From Hortaea werneckii (taxonomy: Eukaryota; Ascomycota; Dothideomycetes; Mycosphaerellales; Teratosphaeriaceae): 64,000 nt of DNA. The position numbers were made by a program, and so were the translations under genes. Location: the NCBI GenBank assembly GCA_037044905.1, contig JBAOKB010000138.1, positions 26,972 to 90,971 of the forward strand. Reading direction: 5' to 3'. The notes under the pieces are model-generated. The model did not search any database and was not told where the DNA came from. It was given only the letters and a program-made list of their open reading frames with translations. Of this stretch, positions 1-12,590 are shown piece after piece (the first letter of the stretch is position 1; every line of letters begins with the position of its first letter).

Positions 1-2251
<2,251 letters not shown>

Positions 2252-3961
2252 ATGGCGTCATCGTCCTTCAGAGATAGCATGAACAGCTTGGGCTGGTCCC
2301 GAAGAGAGCAGCCGGCGAACACGAACAAGCAGAACCCTTTGCTGGGCTCACTACAGAAATATAACCCATTTGGCGGTGAAGGCAATGTCCGACTCCCGAC
2401 GACAGAGGGGGAGGCGCCTGGAGCCCCCATCCCAGCACGATCACGGCGAGAAGAGGAAGAAGGCTGGTTCGCGCGTAAGTCTCGGTCTCTCTGCTTCACG
2501 ACGCGCCTGATCAAAGACCCTGGGACGGTGGCCTTATTCCCTGTTCACCTATACCACACCTGCGAATGCAACTGCGACTCTGCGACTGCTACTCGGGAGC
2601 ATGTGGGGCCCATCTTAGCTCTGGGCTAGTCTCATGGTTGCCTATTGAGCGCGCTATGCAAGACACTGCATCATACATCTGCAGGTGATGCCTGGGTGAC
2701 TGGATTTGAGTTCCTGCATCGTCCACCAACAATGCCCTTTCGCCTATCGGCTCCTTCTATGCTGATAGACGATTGCTGATCCGGCACTGTTTCCGTATCG
2801 TATTCTGGCAGACACATCGCTAATCCGTGCATCTAGTGAGTCGGTGGGATCGCATCCTCATCTTTGGCGGTCTCAACTTAGCAGCAGTTGCCTGCTTCGT
2901 CATATGCTTCACGCTATTGCCTATTCTGAGCCTACGCCCGCGCAAGTTTGCCATCCTGTAAGTGGTCCAAGTTCCGTTGCTGGTGCTGAATCCCTTGGCT
3001 TTTGCCACTTATACCTGGTCACTGCCTCAGAAGATGGTGTGCAGGCCGTTCGTATTCCACAATAGATAACAATGGACGCATCATCGAGACAAGAAACCGG
3101 ATTGGCTGGCACGCCCACGCGGCCTTGAATGGGCGATCACTCGCCACTGAACGCTTATGCACATGCAGTGGGAGCGGCCGCCTGACCATAGCCGTCTGGG
3201 GTCATGCAGCCGCCCGCTGCAAGTCGTCATGGCTCGTGCGCGCACTCAAGACGCTCTACAGTACTTCATGTTCCGGGCATGCTTACATATCCTGGCGACC
3301 GCAGTTATCTGAACTCCGCGGGAGGGTAGTAATCATCAAACGGCAGTCGCGCTAACATTTGGTCAGATGGTCGATGGCGTCCGCGCTCTTTCTGAGCTCC
3401 TGGGCGGTGATGATGGGGCCCATGGCGTACGGTAAGCCAACCCTCCTCTACGCATGTACCTCCACCAAGTATCCATCAATCATATTGGCGGAATTTGGAG
3501 CGTGGCTTGCTGATCCACCTTCGGAATTCATTCGCTGATCGCTTGGTAGTGCGCCACTTGATCTCGCAGGAGAGATTGCCGTTTACTGCCACCTATTTCG
3601 GAAGCATTGTTCTAACCTTGTACTTTGCCGTCGGTGTAAGTTCTCCCTGCTCTGCCCTACCTGTCTAGCCTTATCGTCCGGAAGAGGAAGCTTCAGCTTC
3701 TCGCTTAGGTTTGGTAGCGCCACCTGCCGCCTTGCCGCCTAGCAATTTACAGCTTCATGTCGCTCAGCAAGCTCTATTTTTCGCAACAGTCACTGACGAT
3801 CTTCGCAGCTTCGCAGTACCATTCTCACCCTCTTTTCGTCTATCGTGCAAGTTGTCGCACTTCTCTGGTATCTCGTCAGTTATTTCCCTATGGGCAGTCA
3901 AGGTTTGCGGTTCGCTGCCCGGTTCGGTGGCAGCAGAGTGACCGCGTGGATGAACGAATGA
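2252..3961 (+). CDS. SFT2: Sft2-like Golgi vesicle transport membrane protein
   Basis: Five exons: 2252-2474, 2837-2957, 3367-3431, 3550-3635 and 3809-3961. The phases agree throughout and give 215 residues, about the length usual for Sft2. A hydrophilic N-terminus ends in EEEEGWFA. Four hydrophobic segments follow, at roughly residues 78-103, 115-133, 147-165 and 166-190, and the end carries the family signature [18 protein letters not shown]. Sft2/Got1 family proteins sit in the Golgi and act in fusion of endosome-derived vesicles with late Golgi. The second exon joins as [12 protein letters not shown], which decides the first acceptor. The first two introns (362 and 409 bases) are long compared with most others in the window. 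The identity is clear; the exact 5' leader is not. Confidence 0.93.
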
Positions 3962-4048
3962 TAATCATTAAAATGTACGTACACTTCGTATGCATAGGGT
4001 CGCATTTATTCCCCATGTATCTGCAGCTTCTCTTCCCGGCGGTCTGGA

Positions 4049-4132
4049 AATCTCACGACTGCTGGTAATCTTACGACCGCTGGTAATCTTACGACTGTTT
4101 TTGTAATCTTACGGCTGCTGATAATCTTACGA
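4049..4132. repeat. short imperfect tandem repeat, about 18-20 bp unit
   Basis: About four to five degenerate copies of a unit close to GCTGGTAATCTTACGACC follow the SFT2 stop by about 90 bases. One copy carries a small T-rich change. The array probably lies in the 3' untranslated region or just beyond it. Confidence 0.8.
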
Positions 4133-4984
4133 ACCCGATACCCCTACCACTGATCACCATCATTTGACCATTGCAAGCCCCGTGCCACTGTGGCCTTACA
4201 TCCTGTCGGTACTGACAATCTCACCACATCCTCCCCAAGCGAGACGTGCATACATAGCTGCAGCCAATGCCCCCCCGGGTATCCAAACTCGCATAGCAAT
4301 GCGACTCTACGCCTGATACCAAGGATAGCTGCCGCTTTGTCACGAGGCCATCTTCGGCAATCATGGACTGCATGTCGTTCAGTGTGGCAGGTAGCTTGGG
4401 CACCGGGCGTTCGGATCCGAAATTGGTGGTATGGGCTCTTTCCTAGTGAGTGGCGCAGATTTCACTGCTCTTGTGGATCGTGATTCTGACCGTCTAAGCA
4501 AGATCGCTATCCAGACGATTCGGCGTTCGTATGGGAATTTGCCGTCACTCTTACGCTGCATCCGACTGCCATGACATGACGAAAGAAGTACGACTGGAGT
4601 CGCATGCTAGAGTGATGACTTGGAGTCGAGGTCTTTGTAAGATGATGTGTCTGTGTTCGTCGGACTGTAGGATGGAGAGCCTTCCAATTGCCCTTCGGTC
4701 GTTCGTCCAAGGCCTTCGGACTAGCAGCTTGGCTGTTGATGCAGTGTAAATCAAATCTCTTCATACGTCCAACGAAACAAGACTCGCTGATCCTTGTGAG
4801 TATGGCGTACCACCTCTGTCCCTGTCACGTTTGTTTTCTGCGGCGTTCGTTCGACAGCTCGAGTCCATGCTCGGAACGGATTGACCCCTGACTCCTGCTT
4901 GTACTGTTCTGATTGTGATCTGGACCAGCACGATTGCACGACAGAGCAGGCGATACAGAAAGACGAGACGAATTGCATGCTGGA
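4133..4984. other. intergenic, possible gene remnants
   Basis: No complete gene can be supported. A plus-strand frame of about 55 codons ends at the TGA near 4574-4576 and reads AFGSEIGGMGSFLVSGADFT, which looks protein-like. A stop lies just before it and I found no sound splice partner. It may be a remnant of a membrane protein gene, but I cannot name a family. Confidence 0.35.
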
Positions 4985-5863
4985 TCACGGCGTAGGTCTT
5001 GCATCGTTTACACCAGATCCCAAGTTTAGATCCTCAGTGTCTCCAAAGATACTCTGCCACAATTTCTGCAAATCCACCTGCAGTTCATCAGCAGTATGGT
5101 ATTCCCCTTTTTAACACTTTTGCACTAATTCTTCGCCAGGGACCTGCCTCATCTTTGGCATTTGTTCAAGCTCCGGCCACTCACTTGCCGAGGCACATTC
5201 GAGCTCGTACCGCTCCCAGTGAAGAAGTGAGCAAATGACCAATCCCAACCGGAGAAGGTCTAGTTTGATGGACCATCCGTCAAACACGGTCCCGACTATG
5301 TCTGCTTCTTCTGGGAGCAGGACGCTGTTTGCAAAGTCAATGATCTGGACGTGCGTGTTGTGGTCAAGCAGAAGATTCTGAAGGCCGATGTCAAAGATGA
5401 GGACCCGCAGTTGATGACACTGGCCGACGGTTTCGGCCACTTGAAAGATCCATTGTAACCGGTGGTGCCATGAGGGAATCTGCTGCTGGCTCAGGCGATC
5501 GGCCAAGGACCCATTCGGGTAGTACGCCAGCTCAATGCCGACGGTCGAGGCCTGGACACACGTCGCCACTTCAGGAACATCTCGTAAGCGAGAACATACA
5601 TACCTCTTTCTCGATGTCAACTTGAGGTCGTGCTCATGGTATTCGTTGTAAGTTTTCAGCTGTATCTCCCCGTCTGGATGCTACCATCCCAGCAATTTGG
5701 GCACCTTTAGGACAGTTGTATCCGAGATGCGGAACACGAACCCTTCTATTCCGTGTCCGACGATGAGCGCGGAGTCCATCCTTCGACCATTTTCGAGCAC
5801 TATACACGGGGTGACGTGCTTTGAAAATTCGGGAGATGCGGGCTTCTTCTCGAGTTGAGACAT
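4985..5863 (-). pseudogene. fungal protein kinase-like gene with two in-frame stops
   Basis: Reading from the ATG at 5861-5863, one frame of 293 codons runs to a TGA at 4985-4987. It is interrupted only by TAG at 5681-5683 and TAA at 5111-5113, with no frameshift. The frame shows a glycine-loop-like GHGIEGFVFRI, VLKVPK with the candidate ATP lysine, a catalytic-loop equivalent VLIFDIGLQNLLLD (HRD replaced, Asp and Asn kept) and IIDFANS in place of DFG. It resembles a divergent fungal-specific kinase-like family that I remember as having FDI-x-x-N catalytic loops and a KCW motif near the end. Here the TAA falls exactly where that Trp would be, and the frame then continues with KGEYHTADELQVDLQKLW. 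I infer recent inactivation by point mutation. Confidence 0.75.
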
Positions 5864-6225
5864 TCAAAGACCGTAGGCGCTTGGAATTTGGTTTGGGGTT
5901 TGTGTTGCGTGTTTTTACTTGATTGTTTGGAAGTGCTGGCGCGAACTGACCCGAAACTGCCAAAGTCCTGGACTTGCAGTGTAGAGTCCTACCACTTCTG
6001 CCATTCGGGACGACACTCGACTGTTTCAATTCTGCAACCGTCTGGCTGGAAGAAAGATCCTTTACGCGCTGGCAAATCACCTCTTTTGGTGATTGGTCAG
6101 CTTTCTATCCAACGCCAGTGACGATGCACTCCACGTACATACTCAACTGTACTGTACAACGGCTGGTGGTAGTATTTGCCACCCGTTGAATCGCTTGGAC
6201 TACCCAGGTCACGAAACTAGATGAT

Positions 6226-6282
6226 CAGCACATGCGAACGGACAGCTCAACGACCTGTCGAGCTGTCCGTTCGCACGTGCTG
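6226..6282. repeat. inverted repeat, 23-bp arms, 11-nt loop
   Basis: The arms at 6226-6248 and 6260-6282 are reverse complements at 22 of 23 positions, with 11 bases between them. Similarity continues outwards for a few more bases if a two-base gap is allowed. The structure lies about 360 bases upstream of the kinase-like pseudogene start and could be a hairpin, a regulatory site or the remains of a small foldback element. Confidence 0.9.
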
Positions 6283-7781
6283 GTCATCATTGTTGCAGTA
6301 ATAGCGGAACTTGCAGCATTCTGTTGTCCAGTCAGAATTGCTCGTTTTGTTCAGCAGTACCTACCTTATGTAAGAGTTCAGGATTTTTCTAACAATAACA
6401 TACTTGACTGCGGCTCTCGTCTATCTCTGATCCCTTGATTTGATCTCCATGGAAGTGCTCTTTCCTTTCATGTGTAACACAGCTTCTGGATGTACACCCA
6501 GCCAGCTGCACACCTCGGTGCCCACCAGTCCAAATGAAATGTTGGAAATTTGCGGCGAGATTGCGACAGAGTCTGCGCCAGGTATATACACTCGCGAGCC
6601 TTGAAACCCTGCTCGATGTCCTTGGCTTGTTGTGATCCTTCGAAGACTGAGCAGGAGTGGGGCCGCTCCCATCGTAAGAGTGCAGTCAATGCGCAGGCTT
6701 TCAATGAGTGATCCTAAGCCAAATCGTTCTGTAAAGAACGGTCATTCCGCTGATGTTGACAGTCGAGCGACCTCATTGCAGGGAGAAACTCAAAGACATG
6801 TAAGAAAGACAGTAGACGCGCACACGCGCGATCGTAGTCATGACGCAGTAGTACCATCATCTTTGTGATGGAGGCCAGGAGGCCTGACTTTGATAGGGAT
6901 CAACCAAGACGTTTAATGTATCGAAGAATTCTGTTGCAACTCCGAAGCTCGTAATGAGTTCTTGTATTGGACTTTCTTGCCATATTGGTCTCTTTGTCAC
7001 CTTCATTCGTGACAATCATGATGCTTGAGTCAATCGCTGTTGTTTTAACGGATTCAGGTAGGCGTCGTCCCACCGGAAGCAGGCGTTGAGTGGGATGTTG
7101 TTGTTACCGGCACCGAGTGCTAAGCAACCCCTAGTGTACGCATCGGCTATTTTGAAGATGTGGTGACAATGCTCCGAGTGGTGATGGAATTGTAGATGAT
7201 GCGAGGCGGAAGAGGTGCTGAATAATTGCTGGGGATATCGTGAACGGTCGTGAGCACCACGTACGCGGGTCGTGTTGACAAGAGAAACAATTGCGAAACG
7301 GAGGCAAAACGTGAAGCTGTAGCCATCACGTGCACAAACAGCGGACAGCGCACGAAGCCCCGACGAACCGCGTACGAAATGTGAGTCGCGCACGCCCAAC
7401 GACCATGACACTCGCGCTAAGCTTTGCTCTCTAAGTAGGATGTGTCTTTATTACATAGACCAGGACGCACGGTTTTCTGCCATGAAGCGAGCTGATGCGC
7501 TCGTTGAACCAACGTACGTTCACATGGAATTTTGACGCAGTTTCAGGGAAGCTTGGAACTCTGGACGCATGTCTTGTGTGTTGCTAAGGCTGCTATGCTC
7601 GAGTGTCCGCGTTTGTGCGGAGACTACATACTAGACTAGACAAGTCCGCATGACGACTCAACGCGAAATTTCGCGTAACACCGCAACCTAGTGAAATTAG
7701 TTGTGAGGTAGACAATGAAATTGATTGACTACAATTCTTGACTTATTATACAAAATGTTTCTCATTCAACTCAACCGACAG

Positions 7782-7935
7782 ACTGTTGCGCATCGCAAGT
7801 ACGTGGCATCGAGTCGTGTCGGGGCCTATTCATATAACAAACTGTTGCGCATCGTAAAGTACGTGGCATCAATGAGTGTTATCCAAGTTCAACAAATCGT
7901 TGCGCATCGTAAGAATACGTGGCATCGATGAATGT
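7782..7935. repeat. three spaced copies of a roughly 35-bp repeat
   Basis: Three copies of a segment centred on GTTGCGCATCG followed by TACGTGGCATC start near 7782, 7841 and 7896, with a period of about 55-59 bases. The bases between copies differ in sequence, so this is a degenerate tandem array. It lies about 70 bases past the 3' end of the minus-strand gene at 8001. Confidence 0.8.
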
Positions 7936-8000
7936 TGGGAGCGCGGCATCAGCACACGCAAGGTTTCACATCGCTTCAAGCCGAGGCCGTCAGCGCAGAA

Positions 8001-9841
8001 TCACTTCTTTTTCATCATCTTCTTCTTCCTGCCCTCCGCGAATCTGAACTCGTCACTCGAGCTGGAGAGTGAGCGGGGTCTACCTCTATCGCCCCTCCGA
8101 AAAGATGTCTCTCGGATTTCGGTTTGCTCCGATGGGCGAGCATTCTTCTTTGTCTCCTCCTTCTCCTCCGCATTACGCTGGAAGTAAGTATCGGAAGCAT
8201 GCTTGTGCTGAGTGGCGAGGCTAGCGTCACCAGCGTGCAATATGCTGGCAACTTGTGGCTGCAATGGACTCAGCACAGATCGGTGCGGAGGGGCTTTCGC
8301 CGGCAAGCCGTTTCCAATATCGGTCAACCGGCCGAATTGATTGTTCGCGGATCGGCTCGATTTGTACTTGCGCCAGGCCGCGCGCACTGCAGTGGGCTCG
8401 GCTCTCAGCCATGCCCTAGTGTCACCGTCGTAGACCTTATTCAAGTGATCAGGAACGGGAAGTGTATCACACATCTCCTCGGTTTCCTTCGCGCTCATCG
8501 CCATCGGCTGACCCCCTGTGTTGGAAGCTGGGGGCAGCGGAGCGGTTGACTTCGCTGGGATGGATCGGTTGGATTGATGCTGATAGTAAGTATCAATCTC
8601 GGTCTTTTTCTTCTGGTAGACCGGCGGCTTGAACTCCTCGCAGATCCATTCCGGTGGATACTCGGTCTTGTACCCGTTCGGGTTGTTCTTGGAGATGGGC
8701 AAGGCAATACCCTTCCCTGGCATCTGATGAACATGGCACGGCTTGCCGTGGCGTTGGCAGCCATGCGCCTGGGATCGGGTGAGATACTTGGGAAACTCCC
8801 AGTATCTAATAAAATCTGGTGGAACTTCCAGGAATGCATCGAGGAAGTCGAGGTAGTCGCTGTGTGGCTCCTCGCATGTCATTCCAAATCGACAGGTGTC
8901 TTCTGTATGTCCAGGCCTGACGAGACGGCACTTCTGGCCGTTGGCCTTGCAATCGGAGCAAGGGTAGGTGTGGGAGCAGTCCCTATTCAGGACCTTGCAC
9001 TCCACGCAGCAGACGTAGAAGCCGTGCTGCTGCATCCATCCCCTCTTCTCGCCGTCGGAGCCGTCAATCGGAAAGGTATCCCAGTCGTCTGGGCCCAAAA
9101 ACTGACGCCCTAGACGGTCGGTCACAACTAATCGGGCGACGTACTGCTTCTGCGTGAATCTGTGCAGCTGCGAGCTTTCAGGCGCCTTGAAGGTCCTGCC
9201 AAGGTTCTTCGATCGAGAATCAGTGGCAGCAGCTCGGGATTTGTCTGTCTCGGACAGCTTGCCGGCACCCTTGGTCGGCTGAAAAAGTTAGCAAGATGAA
9301 TTTGGTAGCGAGCGAGTAGGACGACACACCGAACTAGGAATCCTTTGGACAGCATCAGCCGCCGGCGGATAAGCATCGGATTTTGCGGGCGCAGCCGGAT
9401 GTCCCTCTGGCTGAGGCAGATACGGCGGATATGTTCGATGGTAGATCGGAAGAGCCGCTTGCGGCGGCGGCTGCTGGTATTGCCACAGCAGTTGCTGCTG
9501 AGGGTACATCAAAGGCTGGGCCCAAGGCTGATTTGGGAACCCAGGGAAGATCGGGTTTGGCGGCGGCGGCGGCGGCGGCGGCTGCGGTATTGATGGAGGT
9601 TCCCCGTCGCCAGGGGCCATAGTATAAATGATCGGTCTGAGCCTCTGTTAGCTTCGTGGCTGCACTACACCTTGGAGATTGTTACTTACTGTGGCTGCTG
9701 TGAGTAGCCTTGTGTCAGTTGGTTCTGATACACCATATTCGGATTCTGCGGGTGATACATCGGACGTTGATTCGGATCATAACAATAAATCTGGGGTTTC
9801 TGTTGATCCGAAGGGGGCCAGTGCGGCGGAGGATTCGACAT
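8001..9841 (-). CDS. Cys-cluster protein with Zn(II)2Cys6 spacing and Pro/Gln-rich N-terminus
   Basis: Three exons on the minus strand: 9841-9690, 9636-9330 and 9278-8001, giving 578 residues with consistent phases. Residues 1-150 are rich in Pro, Gln and Tyr and include a run of consecutive prolines. Residues 244-270 hold six cysteines spaced C-x2-C-x6-C-x5-C-x2-C-x6-C, which is the spacing of a fungal GAL4-type binuclear zinc cluster. The cluster is internal and lacks the usual run of basic residues after the second Cys. More Cys and His pairs follow (near 282-290 and 325-335). The C-terminus is Ser/Arg-rich and ends in KKKMMKKK. It is divergent from the next gene, with 240 bases between starts. 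I do not recognise a family; a nuclear DNA- or RNA-binding role is only inference. Confidence 0.75.
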
Positions 9842-10081
9842 TATGGCGATGTCGTATCTAAATCAGTATGTTGGTGTCGAGAAGTTTGGTGTGTGCAGAC
9901 GCGTAGCTTCCCAAACAAGCACGTTTTGCTTGCTTAGCTCCTTGGCGGGTGGCGAGGGGCTCCAGCGTCGATGTCCGGTTTTGGACTAGTCGCGTTTGCT
10001 GCTCACCGGTTTGGAGTTGACTTAAGTGGCTTTCTTTGACAGATCGTTCTTCCACCAACAACGACATTCATCACAGACACG
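9842..10081. promoter_or_regulatory. shared divergent promoter region
   Basis: 240 bases separate the inferred start codons of the two outward-facing Cys-cluster genes, so both promoters and leaders must fit or overlap here. No specific operator could be identified by eye. Confidence 0.5.
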
Positions 10082-11552
10082 ATGGTAGCGCCACCAGATT
10101 ACCCCTGGTGCTACACCTGCGTCACCCGAGGATGCAGCAGCGTAAGCAAGCGTTTCGACGCGTTCCTGTCGTTCGTCGCGATCAATTGAGAGTTGGCTGA
10201 CCTGCCTTGGTAGTGTGACATGATCCAGAGCTCTCCCGAACCATGCACGAACTGCAAGATATATTTCCGGAACACCAACAAGAAGATTACCTGCAAGCGC
10301 AGCGGGCTCACCCTCGAAGACTGGGCTGAGAAGAAGGCCACCGAAGCCCAGAAGCTGCAGCAACAGAACGCCGACCCAATGTTCCAATTCGGCCAGGCTC
10401 AGCAAGGCCAGGTGCCATTCCCGACGTTCTCGCCGCAGCTAGGCCTGATGAATGCCGCCCCATTTTTCCCGAACATGTACCAGCCGCAGCAGTGGTTTGG
10501 AAGCATGACTGGCGCGTCTGATAACAGCTATCTACGGCAGCAGCAGTTGCCTGGAAGCTTTCCCATATTGACGCCTCAGCTAAGCGCTGGGGCGTTTCGC
10601 CAGAAGCCAAGCGCTAACACCTTGCGTACCCAGCGCAGGCGTGCAAACGCCCGCCGATCCAGGGAAGAAGAGATGGCAGCCAATCTCGCTGACACGCAAG
10701 AGAGGCTCGAGGAAGCGGAGCGGAAGCTGGCGGAGCGCGAACGGACAGGAGAACGTGAGAGGCAGGTTCGCCGGCGGATAGACGATGAGAACAAGAATCT
10801 TAAGTCGTCGCTCAGACAAGAGCAAGAGAAGTCTGCCGGCTTGAAGAAGGACCTAGAGATTAGACGAAATCTGAAGCATGAGGCTCAGAAGCAACAGAAG
10901 GACTTGAATGAGCAGGAGAACATCCGTGGCTTTGAGAGTCAATTGAATGACATGCGTAGTAAGTCACCTGGCAATCAGCAATTTCGAGCAAGTCACTGAC
11001 CTTCAATGTGCAGGGAGCACTCCAGCTCAGCATGGACCTCCACAGCATTACACCCCGATCATGGGGTCGACATTCCCACAGAATCATTATCCGCCTTATG
11101 GCCAGCAGGCATACGGCGGCCAACATCGTCCATACCAGATGCCCCAGAGATTCCCCCCACCGATGCATTATCCGACGCAACCGCCGATGCAGAGGCAGTC
11201 CGGTGGCTATGGCGAGCCGCCATCAGCTGGGAACATGCATCATCCAATGCAACAGGCGATGCAGTATCCGACACAACTGCTGATGCATCCGCCGCCCGGT
11301 AGTCATCAGGAGTCGCCGCCAGCTGGAGATCAGCAGCGGCATGGCTACCATGGATTTGGGCATCGACATTACGCACAGCCTACTCCCGGTCCAGTGCCAT
11401 CTCCGACAGCCGCCTGCAGTCCGGCACGGATGCAGCAGCAGGCACAGTCCGATACAGGGATGTCGACACAACCACACGACATCCCAGATGCTTTTGGGCT
11501 GGATCATGAGGCCAAGAAGCTGCGTGCGAAGGCAAGAGCGAAGGATAAGTGA
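10082..11552 (+). CDS. Cys-cluster, coiled-coil, Gln/Pro/His-rich protein
   Basis: Exons 10082-10141, 10214-10958 and 11014-11552 give 447 residues with consistent phases. The short first exon supplies PWCYTCVTRGC and the second continues with CTNCK and a later Cys, forming an N-terminal cluster of CxxC pairs like that of the divergent neighbour. The middle (about residues 165-265) is strongly charged with regular Leu spacing (RRRANARRSREEE onward) and should form a basic segment plus coiled coil. It does not meet the bZIP N-x7-R rule. The C-terminal third is rich in Met, His, Pro and Gln with repeated MH-x-P elements, and the protein ends KKLRAKARAKDK. The family is unknown. A start at 10220 would omit the first exon, but the splice signals and the extra Cys pair favour 10082. 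Confidence 0.7.
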
Positions 11553-12590
11553 GGCCAAATGGATACATAATGATCTGATGCTCGATCATCACCTGAGACA
11601 TCGGGCGTCGATGCATCCGTGCAAGTCTATTGGACCGTAGGAGCACCACGCCGATGTTCAGCCTCAACAAGATACCGAGTGAGCAAACGACTTTGCCAGT
11701 CCGCGTAACGTTGAAAGCATTATGGGGTCTTACAACGATGCCGCTTCTCCAAGCTCTTCTTGGGTTGCGAACAACTTGTATGGTGCCAAGTGGACGGTAC
11801 GAGGCGTACAACGATGCCGCTTCTCAAAGCTCTTCTTGGGTTGCGAGCATCTTGTATCGTACCCAGTGGACAGTTTGAGCGCATGCAAAGATGCTGCTTC
11901 TCCAACCTATTCATGGGTTGCGAACAACTTGGATGGTGCCAAGGGGAGTACAGTTGATGTATGTATTTCTAAAATCATTGTACCATTACGCCCGTTCTCT
12001 TTCATTATCTGTTGTTTCGTAGTGACACGTATCTTCAATCTCGGTCGAGAGAGGCACAACTTGGGCATACGATGTCTCAGAAAGATGGCCAGAGGTGATG
12101 AGAGACAGGCGAAGTAGTTGCGGACTCAAAGTGGTGGTGAGACGTATGAGGTGAAGTCCGCCCAAACTCCCACTTGCTCCGGCTGGACGGTCTGTCCCGC
12201 GCCCGGCTGCCGGACCGAAGGCTTCGGTACCTTGCCGACAGAACAGAATACCGATTTCTCTACCTACACGCGTCGGAACGATGATTTCAGAAGAGCAAGA
12301 GGAGGGAGGTTAAGCTCACAGCAATGCGACTTGTTCGTGCGAACCACTGTCACATTAGGATGTTGGAATACCTCTCAGCATCGCCAGCACGGACCAGCCT
12401 CGCCAGCTCCAGCTTTGCCGAGGTCACTGAAACCTCAGTTCATCTTCTCCTCCTGAGTCGATGCGAGTGCCGAGCATCATGTGCAAAGAACGGTAGTTAT
12501 ATGAACGAAGGTGTCGTCCTTCACAAAGAAAAGGCCCTGTAATCGACCTTACATCCTTCTTTGATTGTTCACTGACATAGCTCTGGTCAA
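11553..12590. other. intergenic with tandem repeat and acyl-CoA dehydrogenase promoter
   Basis: This stretch holds the 76-bp tandem repeat at 11731-11950. A 15-base palindrome at 12214-12228 (ACCGAAG, one base, CTTCGGT) follows, then presumed upstream sequence of the acyl-CoA dehydrogenase gene. The open frames over the repeat (for example 11722-12117) are repeat products with no domain. Confidence 0.6.
11731..11950. repeat. 76-bp tandem repeat, about 2.9 copies
   Basis: Units start at 11731, 11807 and 11884 and begin with a sequence close to TACAACGATGCCGCTTCTC. The last copy is more diverged and incomplete. The array lies about 180 bases past the stop of the coiled-coil Cys-cluster gene. 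It reads open in one frame only partly, so a coding role is unlikely. Confidence 0.9.

Larger units (their letters stand above)
5864..8000. other. intergenic DNA with inverted and tandem repeats
   Basis: Apart from the inverted repeat at 6226-6282 and the spaced repeat at 7782-7935, I see no supported gene. Open frames here are shorter than about 135 codons and carry no known motif. The first part is the upstream region of the kinase-like pseudogene. The last part is the downstream flank of the minus-strand Cys-cluster gene. Confidence 0.5.

Noticed and set aside
5664..5690. A tiny intron removing the first stop of the kinase-like gene
   Set aside because: The only GT-AG pair nearby would give an intron of about 25 bases, too short for fungal splicing, and it would shift the frame.
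10620..10760. bZIP domain in the plus-strand Cys-cluster gene
   Set aside because: The basic stretch lacks the invariant N-x7-R spacing and the leucine heptads do not follow at the right distance.
7782..11950. Possible CRISPR-like arrays
   Set aside because: The repeats at 7782 and 11731 have too few, degenerate copies without uniform spacers, and the organism is a eukaryote.
11722..12117. 131-codon open frame over the tandem repeat
   Set aside because: The reading is only a partial translation of the 76-bp repeat and loses phase between units.
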